Notes: generated by a model not told the origin, from the sequence alone. A stretch of DNA of 64,000 bases from Runella aurantiaca (GCF_003339505.1 NZ_QPIW01000006.1:124001-188000), one strand, 5' to 3'. Positions 17,254 to 25,847 are shown, numbered from the stretch's first letter. Program-made: numbers and translations.

Positions 17254-17338
17254 GTAGTTGGTGGTCAGTGACCGGTGCTTAGTAAATTACATTTCAAAAG
17301 TACCGTCACCAACCACACTCCACTATTCACTAACTACT
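17254..17338. repeat. Long word-repeat inverted repeat between nrtB and the ATPase gene
   Basis: GTAGTTGGTGGTCAGTGAC (from 17254) is loosely complementary to the stretch GTCACCAACCAC...TAACTAC (17305-17338). The arms are made of degenerate TAGT/CACT/ACTA words. It separates two genes of one operon by almost 100 bases and includes no ribosome-binding information until the end. Confidence 0.45.
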
Positions 17339-17344
17339 CATAAC

Positions 17345-18202
17345 ATGACTATTCATCCTATCTCCGCTCCCGTCGACTCCGCGAGTGAGTTTCATAAAAT
17401 CCAATCACGCCCCGCTTCCATTGAAGTAAAAGACATTTCGGTGGCGTTCAAAACCCCCAAAGGCACGTTTACGGCCATCAAAGACATTGATTTGACCATT
17501 CAAAAAGGTGAAATCGTGGCACTTATCGGTCATTCTGGCTGTGGTAAATCCACGCTTATGGGCACGATTTCGGGGATGACCCAGCCCACTAACGGCACGG
17601 TGATGGCCAATGGTAACGTCGTAAAAGGGCCTGGTCCCGACCGTGGTATTGTTTTCCAAAACTACTCTTTGCTGCCTTGGCTCAGCGTTTATCAAAACAT
17701 TTACGAAGCCGTTGATTCCGTATTTAAGGGGAAAACATCGGCTGAAAAACGCGAAATCACCGAAGAAAACCTCAAAATGGTCAACCTTTGGCCGCACAAA
17801 GACAAGCTTCCGGGTCAACTTTCGGGCGGGATGAAACAACGCGTAGCCATTGCCCGAGCATTTGCCATCAATCCGAGTATTTTGCTGCTCGATGAGCCGT
17901 TTGGGGCGTTGGATGCGTTGACCAAAGGCTCCATGCACATTGAACTGCTCAAACTCTGGAACCTTGACAACCGCAACAAAACCATTGTGATGGTAACGCA
18001 CGACATCGAGGAAGCGATTTTTCTTTCCGACCGCGTGGTGGTCATGAACAACGGCCCCGCCGCCACCATCAAAGAAATCGTTGATGTACGACTTCCACGG
18101 CCCCGCAACAAAAAGGATATTGTACATGACCCCGCCTACATGGAGATTCACGACCGTCTAATGGGCTTATTGTTCGATAAGTTTTCGATTGAAGACGATT
18201 AA
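17345..18202 (+). CDS. nrtD: Nitrate ABC transporter ATP-binding protein (NrtD type)
   Basis: A 285-residue ABC ATPase. Walker A is GHSGCGKST near 64-72, the Q-loop region is GIVFQNYSLLPWLSVYQNI, the signature is LSGGMKQRVAIARA near 159-172, Walker B is ILLLDEPFGALDAL near 179-192, and the switch His is in MVTHDIEEAI near 216-225. The LPWLSVYQNI block is typical of the nitrate/sulfonate/taurine group. I chose the ATG at 17345. A TTG-initiated extension back to 17258 would translate the inverted repeat and is rejected. It powers uptake through NrtB and lacks the NrtA-like C-terminal domain of cyanobacterial NrtC. Confidence 0.93.
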   Translation: MTIHPISAPVDSASEFHKIQSRPASIEVKDISVAFKTPKGTFTAIKDIDLTIQKGEIVALIGHSGCGKSTLMGTISGMTQPTNGTVMANGNVVKGPGPDRGIVFQNYSLLPWLSVYQNIYEAVDSVFKGKTSAEKREITEENLKMVNLWPHKDKLPGQLSGGMKQRVAIARAFAINPSILLLDEPFGALDALTKGSMHIELLKLWNLDNRNKTIVMVTHDIEEAIFLSDRVVVMNNGPAATIKEIVDVRLPRPRNKKDIVHDPAYMEIHDRLMGLLFDKFSIEDD

Positions 18203-18230
18203 TCGGCCAGTACACCACAACAGAAGCAGC

Positions 18231-18268
18231 GCAAAGCCTGTCAGGACTTCAAAACCTGACAGGTTTTG
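18231..18268 (+). terminator. Terminator/palindrome after the nitrate ABC operon
   Basis: CCTGTCAGG (18237-18245) and CCTGACAGG (18255-18263) flank ACTTCAAAA. The stem extends outward as GCAAA (18231-18235) with TTTGC (18264-18268). T-rich sequence follows to 18277. It lies 29 bases after the ATPase stop. Confidence 0.8.
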
Positions 18269-18417
18269 CATTTTTTGATAAATTATAGAATTGAGTAATT
18301 TCTGCAATACTAGTTTCAAAACCAGCCAATTTGAAAATCAATTTTGCATTATGAGCAAAATTAAGTATAAAATTTTGAAGAACTTTGTTATTTTAGTGAA
18401 AAATACTCATAAACTAC

Positions 18418-18448
18418 TTTGAGTATACTCGTTTATTTTGTACGTTTG
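18418..18448 (+). promoter_or_regulatory. Promoter of the NarK/nitrate reductase operon
   Basis: TTTG (18418-18421), 19 bases, TACGTTTG (18441-18448): a full match in both boxes and spacing to the Bacteroidetes housekeeping promoter. The perfect palindrome GAGTATACTC (18421-18430) begins inside the -33 box and could be a regulator site. Transcription would start near 18455. Confidence 0.75.
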
Positions 18449-18454
18449 ATATAC

Positions 18455-18655
18455 CAAATCGGTGCAGCGTGGCGGCGCTCAACCGATGCAGGTATCCAAG
18501 TCCAAATCACAGTCAGTGATCTGTAACAAGCCTTTTCTTTGGGAGGAAAAGACGGGTGAACATTTGTCACGGATTGTGGTAGGCGGCTTTCTACTTTTGC
18601 ATCGCTTCACGCCTTTACGCCGGCTTTATGTTTTAAACTCAAACAAGCAAGCGTC
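18455..18655 (+). promoter_or_regulatory. Structured 200-base leader of the NarK/nitrate reductase operon
   Basis: Serial hairpins can be drawn by eye: ATCGGT / ACCGAT enclosing AGCG-TGGCGG-CGCT (about 18458-18486), ATCAC / GTGAT (about 18505-18520), CTTTTC / GAAAAG (about 18533-18551), and GTGA / TCAC (about 18556-18570). GC content is higher than in the neighbouring gap and no start codon with a credible product is present. I do not recognise a known riboswitch class; molybdenum cofactor and cobalamin elements were considered and not matched. Confidence 0.45.
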
Positions 18656-19960
18656 ATGGGTCAACCACTTAACAATCAACCCCTTCCTCAGCTAAACGTA
18701 TTCAGTTTCAGCGGCGTTCAAATGCGTACGTTCCACATTACGTGGATGACTTTTTTCGTCTGTTTCTTTGGTTGGTTTGGCATAGCTCCACTGATGCCCG
18801 CCATTCGGGCCGATTTGGGATTGACCAAGCCTCAGGTAGGAAACACCATCATTGCGGCGGTATCAGCCACTATTTTTGCCCGCCTCATCATCGGAAAGCT
18901 CTGCGACAGTTGGGGGCCGCGCAAAACCTATACAGCCTTGCTGTTGATTGGTTCACTACCCGTAATGCTCATCGGTTTGGCGCATGATTACACTTCCTTT
19001 TTACTTTTTCGTTTGGCCATCGGCGTCATTGGTGCGTCGTTTGTCATCACGCAGTTTCATACTTCGGCCATGTTTGCCCCAAGCATCAAAGGAACGGCCA
19101 ATGCCGTAGCTGGTGGCTGGGGTAACCTTGGCGGTGGCATCACACAGTTGGCCATGCCACTCATTATGGCAACCATCATCGGATTTGGGTTTGTCAAAGC
19201 CGATGCGTGGCGTTTGGCCATGATTGTTCCAGGGCTGATGATGTTGGTAATGGCCTTTATTTACTGGAAATACACAAAAGATACCCCCGCTGGCAACTAC
19301 GACGAAATCAACCGTACCGCCGCTGCCAAATCAAGCGTACCGTTTTGGCAAGCCTGCGCCGACGTACGCGTTTGGGCCTTGGCCATCGCCTATGCCTGCT
19401 GTTTTGGCATGGAAATTACCTTTGATGGCGTGGCAGCACTTTATTTCTTTGACAACTTCCACATGGAAGAAACCGAAGCTGGTTTTTGGGCCATGCTGTT
19501 TGGATTTATGAATATTTTTGCCCGCGCAGTGGGCGGAATTGTGGCCGACAAAATAGGTCAAAAATACGGTATGCGGGGCAAAGGCATCCTGCTGGCTTCG
19601 ATGTTATTGCTGGAAGGATTAGGAATTTTACTTTTTGCACAATCAGGAAATCTGACCATGGCCATTGTTTCGATGCTCACCTTTGCGATGTTTTTGAAAA
19701 TGGCCAACGGCGGTACTTATGCTATTGTTCCCTTCATCAACCCCAAAGCCGTCGGGGTAATATCGGGCGTGGTCGGTGCTGGTGGCAACGTGGGAGGGAT
19801 GCTTATGGGCTTTTTGTTCAAATCACAGTCCATTTCTTACGGACAAGCATTTATGTACATCGGCGGTATCGTCGCGGTGGTGGGCTTGTTATTGTTTTTA
19901 GTTAATTTCGGTAGAACGGTGACCATTGAACAGGTCGAAACTGAGCTACAAACGGCGTAA
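18656..19960 (+). CDS. narK: Nitrate/nitrite MFS transporter (NarK/NrtP family)
   Basis: A 434-residue major facilitator protein with 12 predicted membrane segments. The two nitrate signature glycine blocks are visible: GGWGNLGGGITQLAMPL near 157-173 and GVVGAGGNVGGMLMGFLF near 375-392. The N-terminus LNVFSFSGVQMRTFHITWMTFFVCFFGWF is typical of NrtP/NarK in Bacteroidetes and plants, so I keep the first ATG. It takes up nitrate (and possibly exports nitrite) across the inner membrane. It stands directly before the nitrate reductase gene (31 bases) and behind a strong promoter. With NrtABD this gives two uptake routes. Confidence 0.95.
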   Translation: MGQPLNNQPLPQLNVFSFSGVQMRTFHITWMTFFVCFFGWFGIAPLMPAIRADLGLTKPQVGNTIIAAVSATIFARLIIGKLCDSWGPRKTYTALLLIGSLPVMLIGLAHDYTSFLLFRLAIGVIGASFVITQFHTSAMFAPSIKGTANAVAGGWGNLGGGITQLAMPLIMATIIGFGFVKADAWRLAMIVPGLMMLVMAFIYWKYTKDTPAGNYDEINRTAAAKSSVPFWQACADVRVWALAIAYACCFGMEITFDGVAALYFFDNFHMEETEAGFWAMLFGFMNIFARAVGGIVADKIGQKYGMRGKGILLASMLLLEGLGILLFAQSGNLTMAIVSMLTFAMFLKMANGGTYAIVPFINPKAVGVISGVVGAGGNVGGMLMGFLFKSQSISYGQAFMYIGGIVAVVGLLLFLVNFGRTVTIEQVETELQTA

Positions 19961-19991
19961 CGCTAACCACCTTGTTTATTGTAAGCCTATT

Positions 19992-22900
19992 ATGAAAGGA
20001 ACAACGGCACATAAAACCACTTGCTGCTACTGCGGCGTCGGCTGCGGGGTAGTGGTTCAGAAAACCCGCGACGGACATATTTCCGTGGAAGGCGACCCTG
20101 ACCACCCATCGAGCAAAGGGATGCTTTGTTCTAAAGGGCGAAATTTGCACTATACCGTCATGGATACCACAGACCGATTGTTGTATCCTCAAATGCGCCG
20201 CAATCGTCAAGCCCCCCTGCAACGGGTTACGTGGGACACGGCACTGGAGCGAGCAGCGGCGGTTTTTAAAACGTTTATCGAAAAATACGGTCCCGATTCG
20301 GTAGGCTTTTACGCCTCCGGGCAGTGTTTAACCGAAGAATATTACGTAGTCAATAAGCTCATCAAAGGTTTTATCGGTTCAAATAACCTCGACACCAACT
20401 CGCGTCTTTGCATGTCGTCGGCGGTGGTGGGGTACAAAATGGCCTTGGGCGAAGACTCCGTACCATGCAGCTACGAAGACATCGAATTGGCGGATTGCTT
20501 TCTGATTGCCGGCTCCAATCCTGCGTGGAACCACCCCATTGTATTTCGACGCATGGAGGCCCACAAAGCTGCCAACCCACGGGTGAAATTTATTGTGGTC
20601 GACCCACGCCGCACGGATACCGCTCGCATGGCCGACCTTCACCTGCAAATCAAGCCCGGAACCGACGTGGTGTTGCTCAATGCCATCGCCAAAGGCCTGA
20701 TTTCGAGAGGATACATTGACGAGCATTTTATCAAAAACCACACAGAAGGCTTCGATACCTACCGCTTACAGGTCAGCGAGCGTGACATGCGCGAAGCGGC
20801 CAAAATATGCGGCATCAGCCTCCACGACATTCACCAAGCCGTGGAATACATCGGAAAATCCAAGGGATTTATCTCCATGTGGGCCATGGGTTTCAACCAA
20901 AGTGTGATTGGAGTCAACAAAAATCTGGCGTTACTCAATCTTCATTTGATTACGGGGCACATCGGAAAAGCAGGCTCAGGGCCATTTTCATTGACTGGTC
21001 AGCCCAACGCCATGGGCGGCCGGGAAGTAGGCGGGCTGTCGAATCTCTTGCCCGCGCATCGCAACTTAGCCGACCCTGCTCACCGGCAGGAAGTAGCCGA
21101 TTTTTGGGGAGTTCCTGCGCTAAACCCCAAACCAGGATTGACCGCTACCGAGATGTTTGAGGCGCTCAAAGATGGCCGTATGAAAGCCATTTGGATCATG
21201 TGTACTAATCCGCTGGTGAGCCTACCCAACGCGCACCTCATAGAAGAAGCCCTGAAGGCCGCCAAGTTTGTGGTGGTGCAGGATGTTTCCAATCGTTCAG
21301 ATACGGTTGCTTACGCCGACTTAGTTCTCCCCGCTGCCGCATGGGGCGAAAAAACGGGAACCATGACCAACTCAGAGCGACGAGTTTCGTACCTCAGTCA
21401 ATTCAACGAACCCGTGGGAGAAGCCCTCCCCGACAGCGAAATCATTGTCAAATTTGCCCATAAAATGGGCTTTGGTCACGCCTTTAATTACCGAAATGCG
21501 TCAGAAATTTACGACGAGCACGTTCGCCTTACCAAAGGAACCAACGTAGATATCAGCGGACTTTCACACCAGCGGCTACGCACCCAAGGTACCCTGCAAT
21601 GGCCCGTACCAACGATGGAATCCAACGGCACACCGCGCCTGTTTGCGGATCATCAATTTTATACCCCTTCTCACAAAGCGCAAATCAAAACCATCCCCGA
21701 CGGCAACCAATCCGAGCCGCTCAGCGATGATTTTCCATTGGTGTTGACCACGGGCCGTATTCGCGACCAGTGGCACACGATGACCAAAACGGGTCGGGTT
21801 AATAAACTGAATCAGCACATTCCGAAGGCTTTTTTGGAAATAAACCCCGCTGATGCCCACGAACGCGGCATCAAAGAAGGCGACATTGTCACCATTCAAA
21901 ACCCACGCGGACAGGTGCAAGTACCCGCCAGAATCACGGAGGATATTCGGCAGGGAGTGGTGTTTTTACCCATGCACTGGGGAAAAATAATTCAAAGTAC
22001 AGCCGCCCGCGCCAACAACATTACGAGCGATTTGGTTGACCCTTATTCCAAAGAACCTGACTTTAAATATGCGGCGGTTGAAGTAAAGAAATTCAAAAAA
22101 ATCTGGGAGCGTATCATCGTCGTGGGGGCGGGAGCGGCAGCGTATAAATTCGTAACGGCTCACCGCCAGCACAACCTTACCGACGAAATTCACGTATTCA
22201 GCAAAGAGCCGTTTGCATTTTATAACCGCGTGATGCTGCCCGACTATATCAGCGGCGCCATGCGTTGGGAGAAATTGCTCAAAATGCAGGACGACGAGCG
22301 GGCCTTGGTGCATCTGTACGAAGGCCTCAGCATTGAGCACATTGACCGTACTCAAAAAACCGTACTTGATTCAAAAGGCAATCTCCATCCCTACGACCGC
22401 CTCATCATCGCCACGGGCAGTCGGTCGGCCACGCCCAAAGATTATGATGTATCCTTAGATGGCGTTTTTACGATGCGTACGCGGCAAGATGCCGACGGTT
22501 TAACGCGTCATTTGGGCATTGGTCAGGCAAAACACATCGTCATCGTGGGGGGCGGTCTATTGGGCCTAGAATTGGCGGCTTCATTGCGCCAACTGGGCCA
22601 TCAGGCTACCGTCATTCACCGGGCTTCACGCTTAATGAACCGTCAATTGGACGCCACGGCGAGTACCCTTCTGCACGAAGAACTCAAAGACCGGAGCATT
22701 GATATTTATTACAACGACGAAGTTAAATACTTATCGGGTCAACATAACCAAGTCGGTAGCGTTCGCCTCACCTCAGGCCAAGTCATTGACTGTGATGCCG
22801 TTGTACTAACGATTGGCACGACGCCCAACGTCGAAATTGCCCGTAAAGCAGGGTTGGATGTACAACGCGGAGTGGTAGTGAATGCCTATCTCCAAACCTC

Positions 22901-23513
22901 CGACCCAGCCATTTTTGCCATCGGCGAGGTAGCCGAATTTGAGGGACAGCAGTTTGGCATTACGGCCGCCGCTGAGGAGCAGGCCGAAGCATTGTGCGCC
23001 TATTTCAATGGCGATATTCAAAGTTATTATCGGCCTACCATTTCCATGAATATTCTAAAAATGGAAGGCTTGGATTTGTGCTCGTTGGGCATGACCGAAA
23101 TCCCCGCCAATGGGGCTGGTGCCGAGTACGAAGAAGTCCTGTTTATGGACAAACAAAAACGATATTACAAAAAATGTATCATTCACGGCGATAAGCTCGT
23201 CGGGGCCATTTTGTTGGGAGATAAATCGGAATTTACAGAATTCAAATCATTGATTCAGCACCAAACCGAACTTTCAGAAAAAAGGCTCAAATTGCTCAGA
23301 AGCGGCAAATCTGCCCCTGCACTCAAAGGAAAAACGGTCTGTTCATGCAACAACGTAGGCGACGGCAACCTGCGCGACGCCATCGCGGGCGGTTGTACCG
23401 ATTTTCAGACGCTTTGTCAACAAACAGGGGCTGGAACGGGCTGCGGGAGCTGTAAACCAGAGGTGAAAGCAATGCTTGAAAGGAGAAGTGAGAAGGCAGA
23501 AGCGAGGAGGTAG
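19992..23513 (+). CDS. nasA: Assimilatory nitrate reductase fused to FAD/NAD(P)H electron-transfer and [2Fe-2S] domains
   Basis: A 1173-residue cytoplasmic enzyme reducing nitrate to nitrite. Residues 11-46 carry the [4Fe-4S] motif C-x2-C-x3-C-x27-C (C11, C14, C18, C46). A bis-MGD molybdopterin domain follows to about 580, then a molydopterin-binding domain (about 595-700, with LVLTTGRIRDQWHTMT). From about 705 a pyridine-nucleotide/FAD module appears, with GAGAAAYKF near 710 and VGGGLLGLELAASL near 853, NirB/NasC-like. The end (about 1117-1160) is a BFD [2Fe-2S] domain, CSCN...GCGSC. Thus catalytic and NAD(P)H-oxidising subunits are one chain. I start at ATG 19992; an upstream extension overlaps narK. 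The last ten residues come from a purine-rich tandem repeat. Confidence 0.93.
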   Translation: MKGTTAHKTTCCYCGVGCGVVVQKTRDGHISVEGDPDHPSSKGMLCSKGRNLHYTVMDTTDRLLYPQMRRNRQAPLQRVTWDTALERAAAVFKTFIEKYGPDSVGFYASGQCLTEEYYVVNKLIKGFIGSNNLDTNSRLCMSSAVVGYKMALGEDSVPCSYEDIELADCFLIAGSNPAWNHPIVFRRMEAHKAANPRVKFIVVDPRRTDTARMADLHLQIKPGTDVVLLNAIAKGLISRGYIDEHFIKNHTEGFDTYRLQVSERDMREAAKICGISLHDIHQAVEYIGKSKGFISMWAMGFNQSVIGVNKNLALLNLHLITGHIGKAGSGPFSLTGQPNAMGGREVGGLSNLLPAHRNLADPAHRQEVADFWGVPALNPKPGLTATEMFEALKDGRMKAIWIMCTNPLVSLPNAHLIEEALKAAKFVVVQDVSNRSDTVAYADLVLPAAAWGEKTGTMTNSERRVSYLSQFNEPVGEALPDSEIIVKFAHKMGFGHAFNYRNASEIYDEHVRLTKGTNVDISGLSHQRLRTQGTLQWPVPTMESNGTPRLFADHQFYTPSHKAQIKTIPDGNQSEPLSDDFPLVLTTGRIRDQWHTMTKTGRVNKLNQHIPKAFLEINPADAHERGIKEGDIVTIQNPRGQVQVPARITEDIRQGVVFLPMHWGKIIQSTAARANNITSDLVDPYSKEPDFKYAAVEVKKFKKIWERIIVVGAGAAAYKFVTAHRQHNLTDEIHVFSKEPFAFYNRVMLPDYISGAMRWEKLLKMQDDERALVHLYEGLSIEHIDRTQKTVLDSKGNLHPYDRLIIATGSRSATPKDYDVSLDGVFTMRTRQDADGLTRHLGIGQAKHIVIVGGGLLGLELAASLRQLGHQATVIHRASRLMNRQLDATASTLLHEELKDRSIDIYYNDEVKYLSGQHNQVGSVRLTSGQVIDCDAVVLTIGTTPNVEIARKAGLDVQRGVVVNAYLQTSDPAIFAIGEVAEFEGQQFGITAAAEEQAEALCAYFNGDIQSYYRPTISMNILKMEGLDLCSLGMTEIPANGAGAEYEEVLFMDKQKRYYKKCIIHGDKLVGAILLGDKSEFTEFKSLIQHQTELSEKRLKLLRSGKSAPALKGKTVCSCNNVGDGNLRDAIAGGCTDFQTLCQQTGAGTGCGSCKPEVKAMLERRSEKAEARR

Positions 23514-23539
23514 AAGTGAGAGGTCAGAAGCGAGGAGGT
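23484..23539. repeat. 28-base purine-rich tandem repeat across the nitrate reductase stop codon
   Basis: Two head-to-tail 28-base units (23484-23511 and 23512-23539) differ at two positions and begin AGAAGTGAGA. The first unit encodes the last residues RSEKAEARR and contains the TAG stop. The repeat is G/A on the plus strand throughout. Confidence 0.8.
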
Positions 23540-23646
23540 AGGAGGTTCAAAATTGGAAGTAAGAGTATAAAAAATAAATATTGTATAGTGAGAACTTTCA
23601 ATTTTTGAAAAAGGTTTTGCAATAATTGCCCAAAACGAACGCAACT

Positions 23647-24435
23647 ATGCAACACACTATTTTTCAATCATTTATTAACAACGCCATTGCGGTTTTACAG
23701 GAATCAACAGATATGCTCGGCCTTGCGATTGCTGGTTCTTGGATTACCCATGAAACAGATTCGTTTTCAGATTTAGACCTTGTGTTGGTTTCTACCACCA
23801 AAATTTCTGATAACCCTGAGCAAATGAAAGCCGTAGCCAATCAACTCGGGACGGTTCTTTCCGCCTTCACGGGAGAGCATGTGGGCGAGACGCGGTTACT
23901 AATTTGTTTATACAGCAATCCGCTTCTGCACGTAGACATCAAATTTTTGACGCTAGATGAATTTCATCATCGCGTAGAAAATCCCGTGGTCGTATGGGAG
24001 CGCAATCATCAACTGACCAATATCATCCTAAAAACGCCAGCAGTATGGCCTTACCCTGATTATCAATGGATTGAAGACCGATTCTGGGTTTGGATACATT
24101 ATGCCACGCTGAAGATTGGCCGAGGAGAATTGTTTGAAGCCTTTGATTTTCTTGGCTTTATTCGAATGGTGGTTTTAGGGCCTTTATTACACATCAAAAA
24201 CGGCAATCAACCGCGCGGTGTCCGAAAAGTGGAAACAAAACTGACTCTAGAGGACTTTGCAGAACTGCGCAAAACGGTAGTCCCCATGACCAAAACCGAT
24301 TTAGTGGCGGCGCTGTGGAAATCTATCCAACTTTATGAAGATGTACGGAAGCACCTTTTCGACACAAATATTATGCTAAAAGAAGATGCCGCTCAAGAAG
24401 TCAAAGTATATTTGCAGAAAGTGGAAAAAATGTAG
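23647..24435 (+). CDS. Nucleotidyltransferase-fold protein
   Basis: A 262-residue protein of the polymerase-beta-like nucleotidyltransferase fold. Near residues 30-45 the motif AGSWITHETDSFSDLDLVLV supplies the GS and D-x-D signature, and a third carboxylate follows in LLHVDIKFL near 103. Distantly resembles streptomycin/aminoglycoside adenylyltransferase-like proteins of unknown substrate. The ATG at 23647 is preferred to an upstream TTG. It lies 133 bases after nitrate reductase and 32 before the rubredoxin gene, so it is probably in the same transcript. It might modify a protein or small molecule; the nitrate link is only positional. Confidence 0.75.
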   Translation: MQHTIFQSFINNAIAVLQESTDMLGLAIAGSWITHETDSFSDLDLVLVSTTKISDNPEQMKAVANQLGTVLSAFTGEHVGETRLLICLYSNPLLHVDIKFLTLDEFHHRVENPVVVWERNHQLTNIILKTPAVWPYPDYQWIEDRFWVWIHYATLKIGRGELFEAFDFLGFIRMVVLGPLLHIKNGNQPRGVRKVETKLTLEDFAELRKTVVPMTKTDLVAALWKSIQLYEDVRKHLFDTNIMLKEDAAQEVKVYLQKVEKM

Positions 24436-24467
24436 CACAAGGCGTCCGAATAAATAATCCAAAACCA

Positions 24468-25847
24468 ATGGCTTACCTACGCATTTTAACCCCCGGCGGT
24501 GTAGTAACTCCCGACGAACTTCAACAATTGGCGGCTTTGTCGCGGCAATGGGCACTGAGCAAAATGGAAGTAGGATTTCGGCAAGATCTGTTGATTCCAT
24601 GCACTGATTCCCAACTATCTGCACTCCGTCTGCAACTTGGTTTGCAGGGATTTCAGGTAGAAGAAGCTGTTCCCACTCACCCCAACATTGTTTCGTCGGT
24701 GGTGGCGCAGAACATTTTTCCTAAATTATCGTGGTTACGCTCAGGTGATTATCTAGATATTTTGGATTCGTTTGACTTTCTACCTACTCTCAAACTTAAC
24801 CTCATTGACCCAACGCAGGAGCTGATTCGTCCTTTGACGGGGGAACTCAATTTTGTAGCTTCTCCTACCCCTTCTTTTTGGTATTTAGCAGTCAATTTAC
24901 CCGCTTTGGGCACCTTACAGGTATGGCCAGAATTGGTTGACGGCGAACAAATCCCCGACTGGGTCCGCGCCATCGAAAATGCCTTAAATGTTCCCGAGCC
25001 TATTGATAGTTTTGATGCATTATTTCAAACCGTTACGGCCCGATTTTCGGGACGAACGCGCCGTATTCAGAAAGAATTAAAACTTACGCCCAAGCCATAT
25101 CCGCACCACGAGGGCATTTATCGTTATGACGAACGCTACTGGATTGGGCTTTATCAGCGCGACAATGAGTTTGAAGCGTCGTTTCTTGACGCCCTCTGTC
25201 AGCTTTGCAAAGACACCAAAATCGGCCGTCTCTACCCTACTCCTTTCAAAACGTTTATTGTTCGCGATATTCCGAAAGAAACGATTTATCAATGGGAGAA
25301 ATTATTGGGTCTTTGGGGCATTCACACGCATTATTCGTCGCTTGAACTCAACTGGCAGCTGCCTGATGCCGATGCCGCCGCACTACGCCTCAAAACCGAA
25401 CTCGTCGATGCCTTTGAGCGCACCCGGATTCGTACCTCAAGTTTGAGTTTCAGCATCGGACAACGGAATGCCGACACCACCTCCACAATTGTCATTGAGC
25501 CGCTTTCGGCCGATTATCAGCGCTTTCGCATTGTCCATTCTCCAGATTTCTTTATCGGGAATACGGAATGGGAAACCTTTGCGGCCGATGTAGCGCGCAA
25601 AAATCTCCCCGAAGTGTTGAGGCGTTTGACCCAAAAATATTACGAGCAGTTATCCACCGAAAAAAAAGCAGGGATTATGCGAACAACGGCCACCCTCAAA
25701 CCCGTGATAACCGAAAAAGTGATGCGGTGCAAACATTGCCTCACCGTGGCCGACGTTGCCTCACCTTTGCCTGCTCTGTACGTATGTTCTACGTGTAATG
25801 CCCCCGCGAGTGATTTCATGGAAGTGACGTGGGAGATCATCACGTAA
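24468..25847 (+). CDS. Rubredoxin fused to a degenerate nitrite/sulfite-reductase-like protein
   Basis: A 459-residue protein. Residues about 1-75 (LRILTPGGVV, ALSKMEVGFRQDLLIPC) and about 235-285 (KIGRLYPTPFKTFIVRDIP) look like the two ferredoxin-like half-domains of siroheme nitrite/sulfite reductases. The regions between them lack the C-x5-C and C-x3-C ligands of the siroheme-[4Fe-4S] centre, so reductase chemistry is unlikely. The C-terminus (about 424-455) is a short rubredoxin: CKHC, 16 residues, CSTC, then DFMEV. It is the last gene of the nitrate set, where a nitrite reductase would be expected. It may carry electrons to nitrate or nitrite reductase, or insert or sense a cofactor. Function is inference. 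Confidence 0.72.
   Translation: MAYLRILTPGGVVTPDELQQLAALSRQWALSKMEVGFRQDLLIPCTDSQLSALRLQLGLQGFQVEEAVPTHPNIVSSVVAQNIFPKLSWLRSGDYLDILDSFDFLPTLKLNLIDPTQELIRPLTGELNFVASPTPSFWYLAVNLPALGTLQVWPELVDGEQIPDWVRAIENALNVPEPIDSFDALFQTVTARFSGRTRRIQKELKLTPKPYPHHEGIYRYDERYWIGLYQRDNEFEASFLDALCQLCKDTKIGRLYPTPFKTFIVRDIPKETIYQWEKLLGLWGIHTHYSSLELNWQLPDADAAALRLKTELVDAFERTRIRTSSLSFSIGQRNADTTSTIVIEPLSADYQRFRIVHSPDFFIGNTEWETFAADVARKNLPEVLRRLTQKYYEQLSTEKKAGIMRTTATLKPVITEKVMRCKHCLTVADVASPLPALYVCSTCNAPASDFMEVTWEIIT

Noticed and set aside
17258-17344. N-terminal extension of the nitrate ABC ATPase from an upstream TTG
   Set aside because: It would translate the inverted repeat between nrtB and the ATPase gene; the ATG at 17345 gives the usual N-terminus.
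17405-18151. Long minus-strand frame opposite the nitrate ABC ATPase gene
   Set aside because: Antisense shadow of a well-supported ABC ATPase; the translation has no recognisable motif.
18455-18655. Known riboswitch (cobalamin or molybdenum cofactor)
   Set aside because: No B12-box-like end and no sequence I could align with the Moco motif; only unclassified hairpins are seen. Left as a structured leader.
18462-18695. Short plus-strand frame before narK
   Set aside because: Overlaps the narK start in another frame, has no family-like features and lies in the structured leader.
19926-19991. Upstream extension of the nitrate reductase start
   Set aside because: It overlaps the narK end in another frame and precedes the typical Cys-motif N-terminus; ATG at 19992 is adequate.
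24468-25847. Functional siroheme nitrite reductase
   Set aside because: The C-x5-C and C-x3-C ligands of the siroheme-[4Fe-4S] centre are not present.
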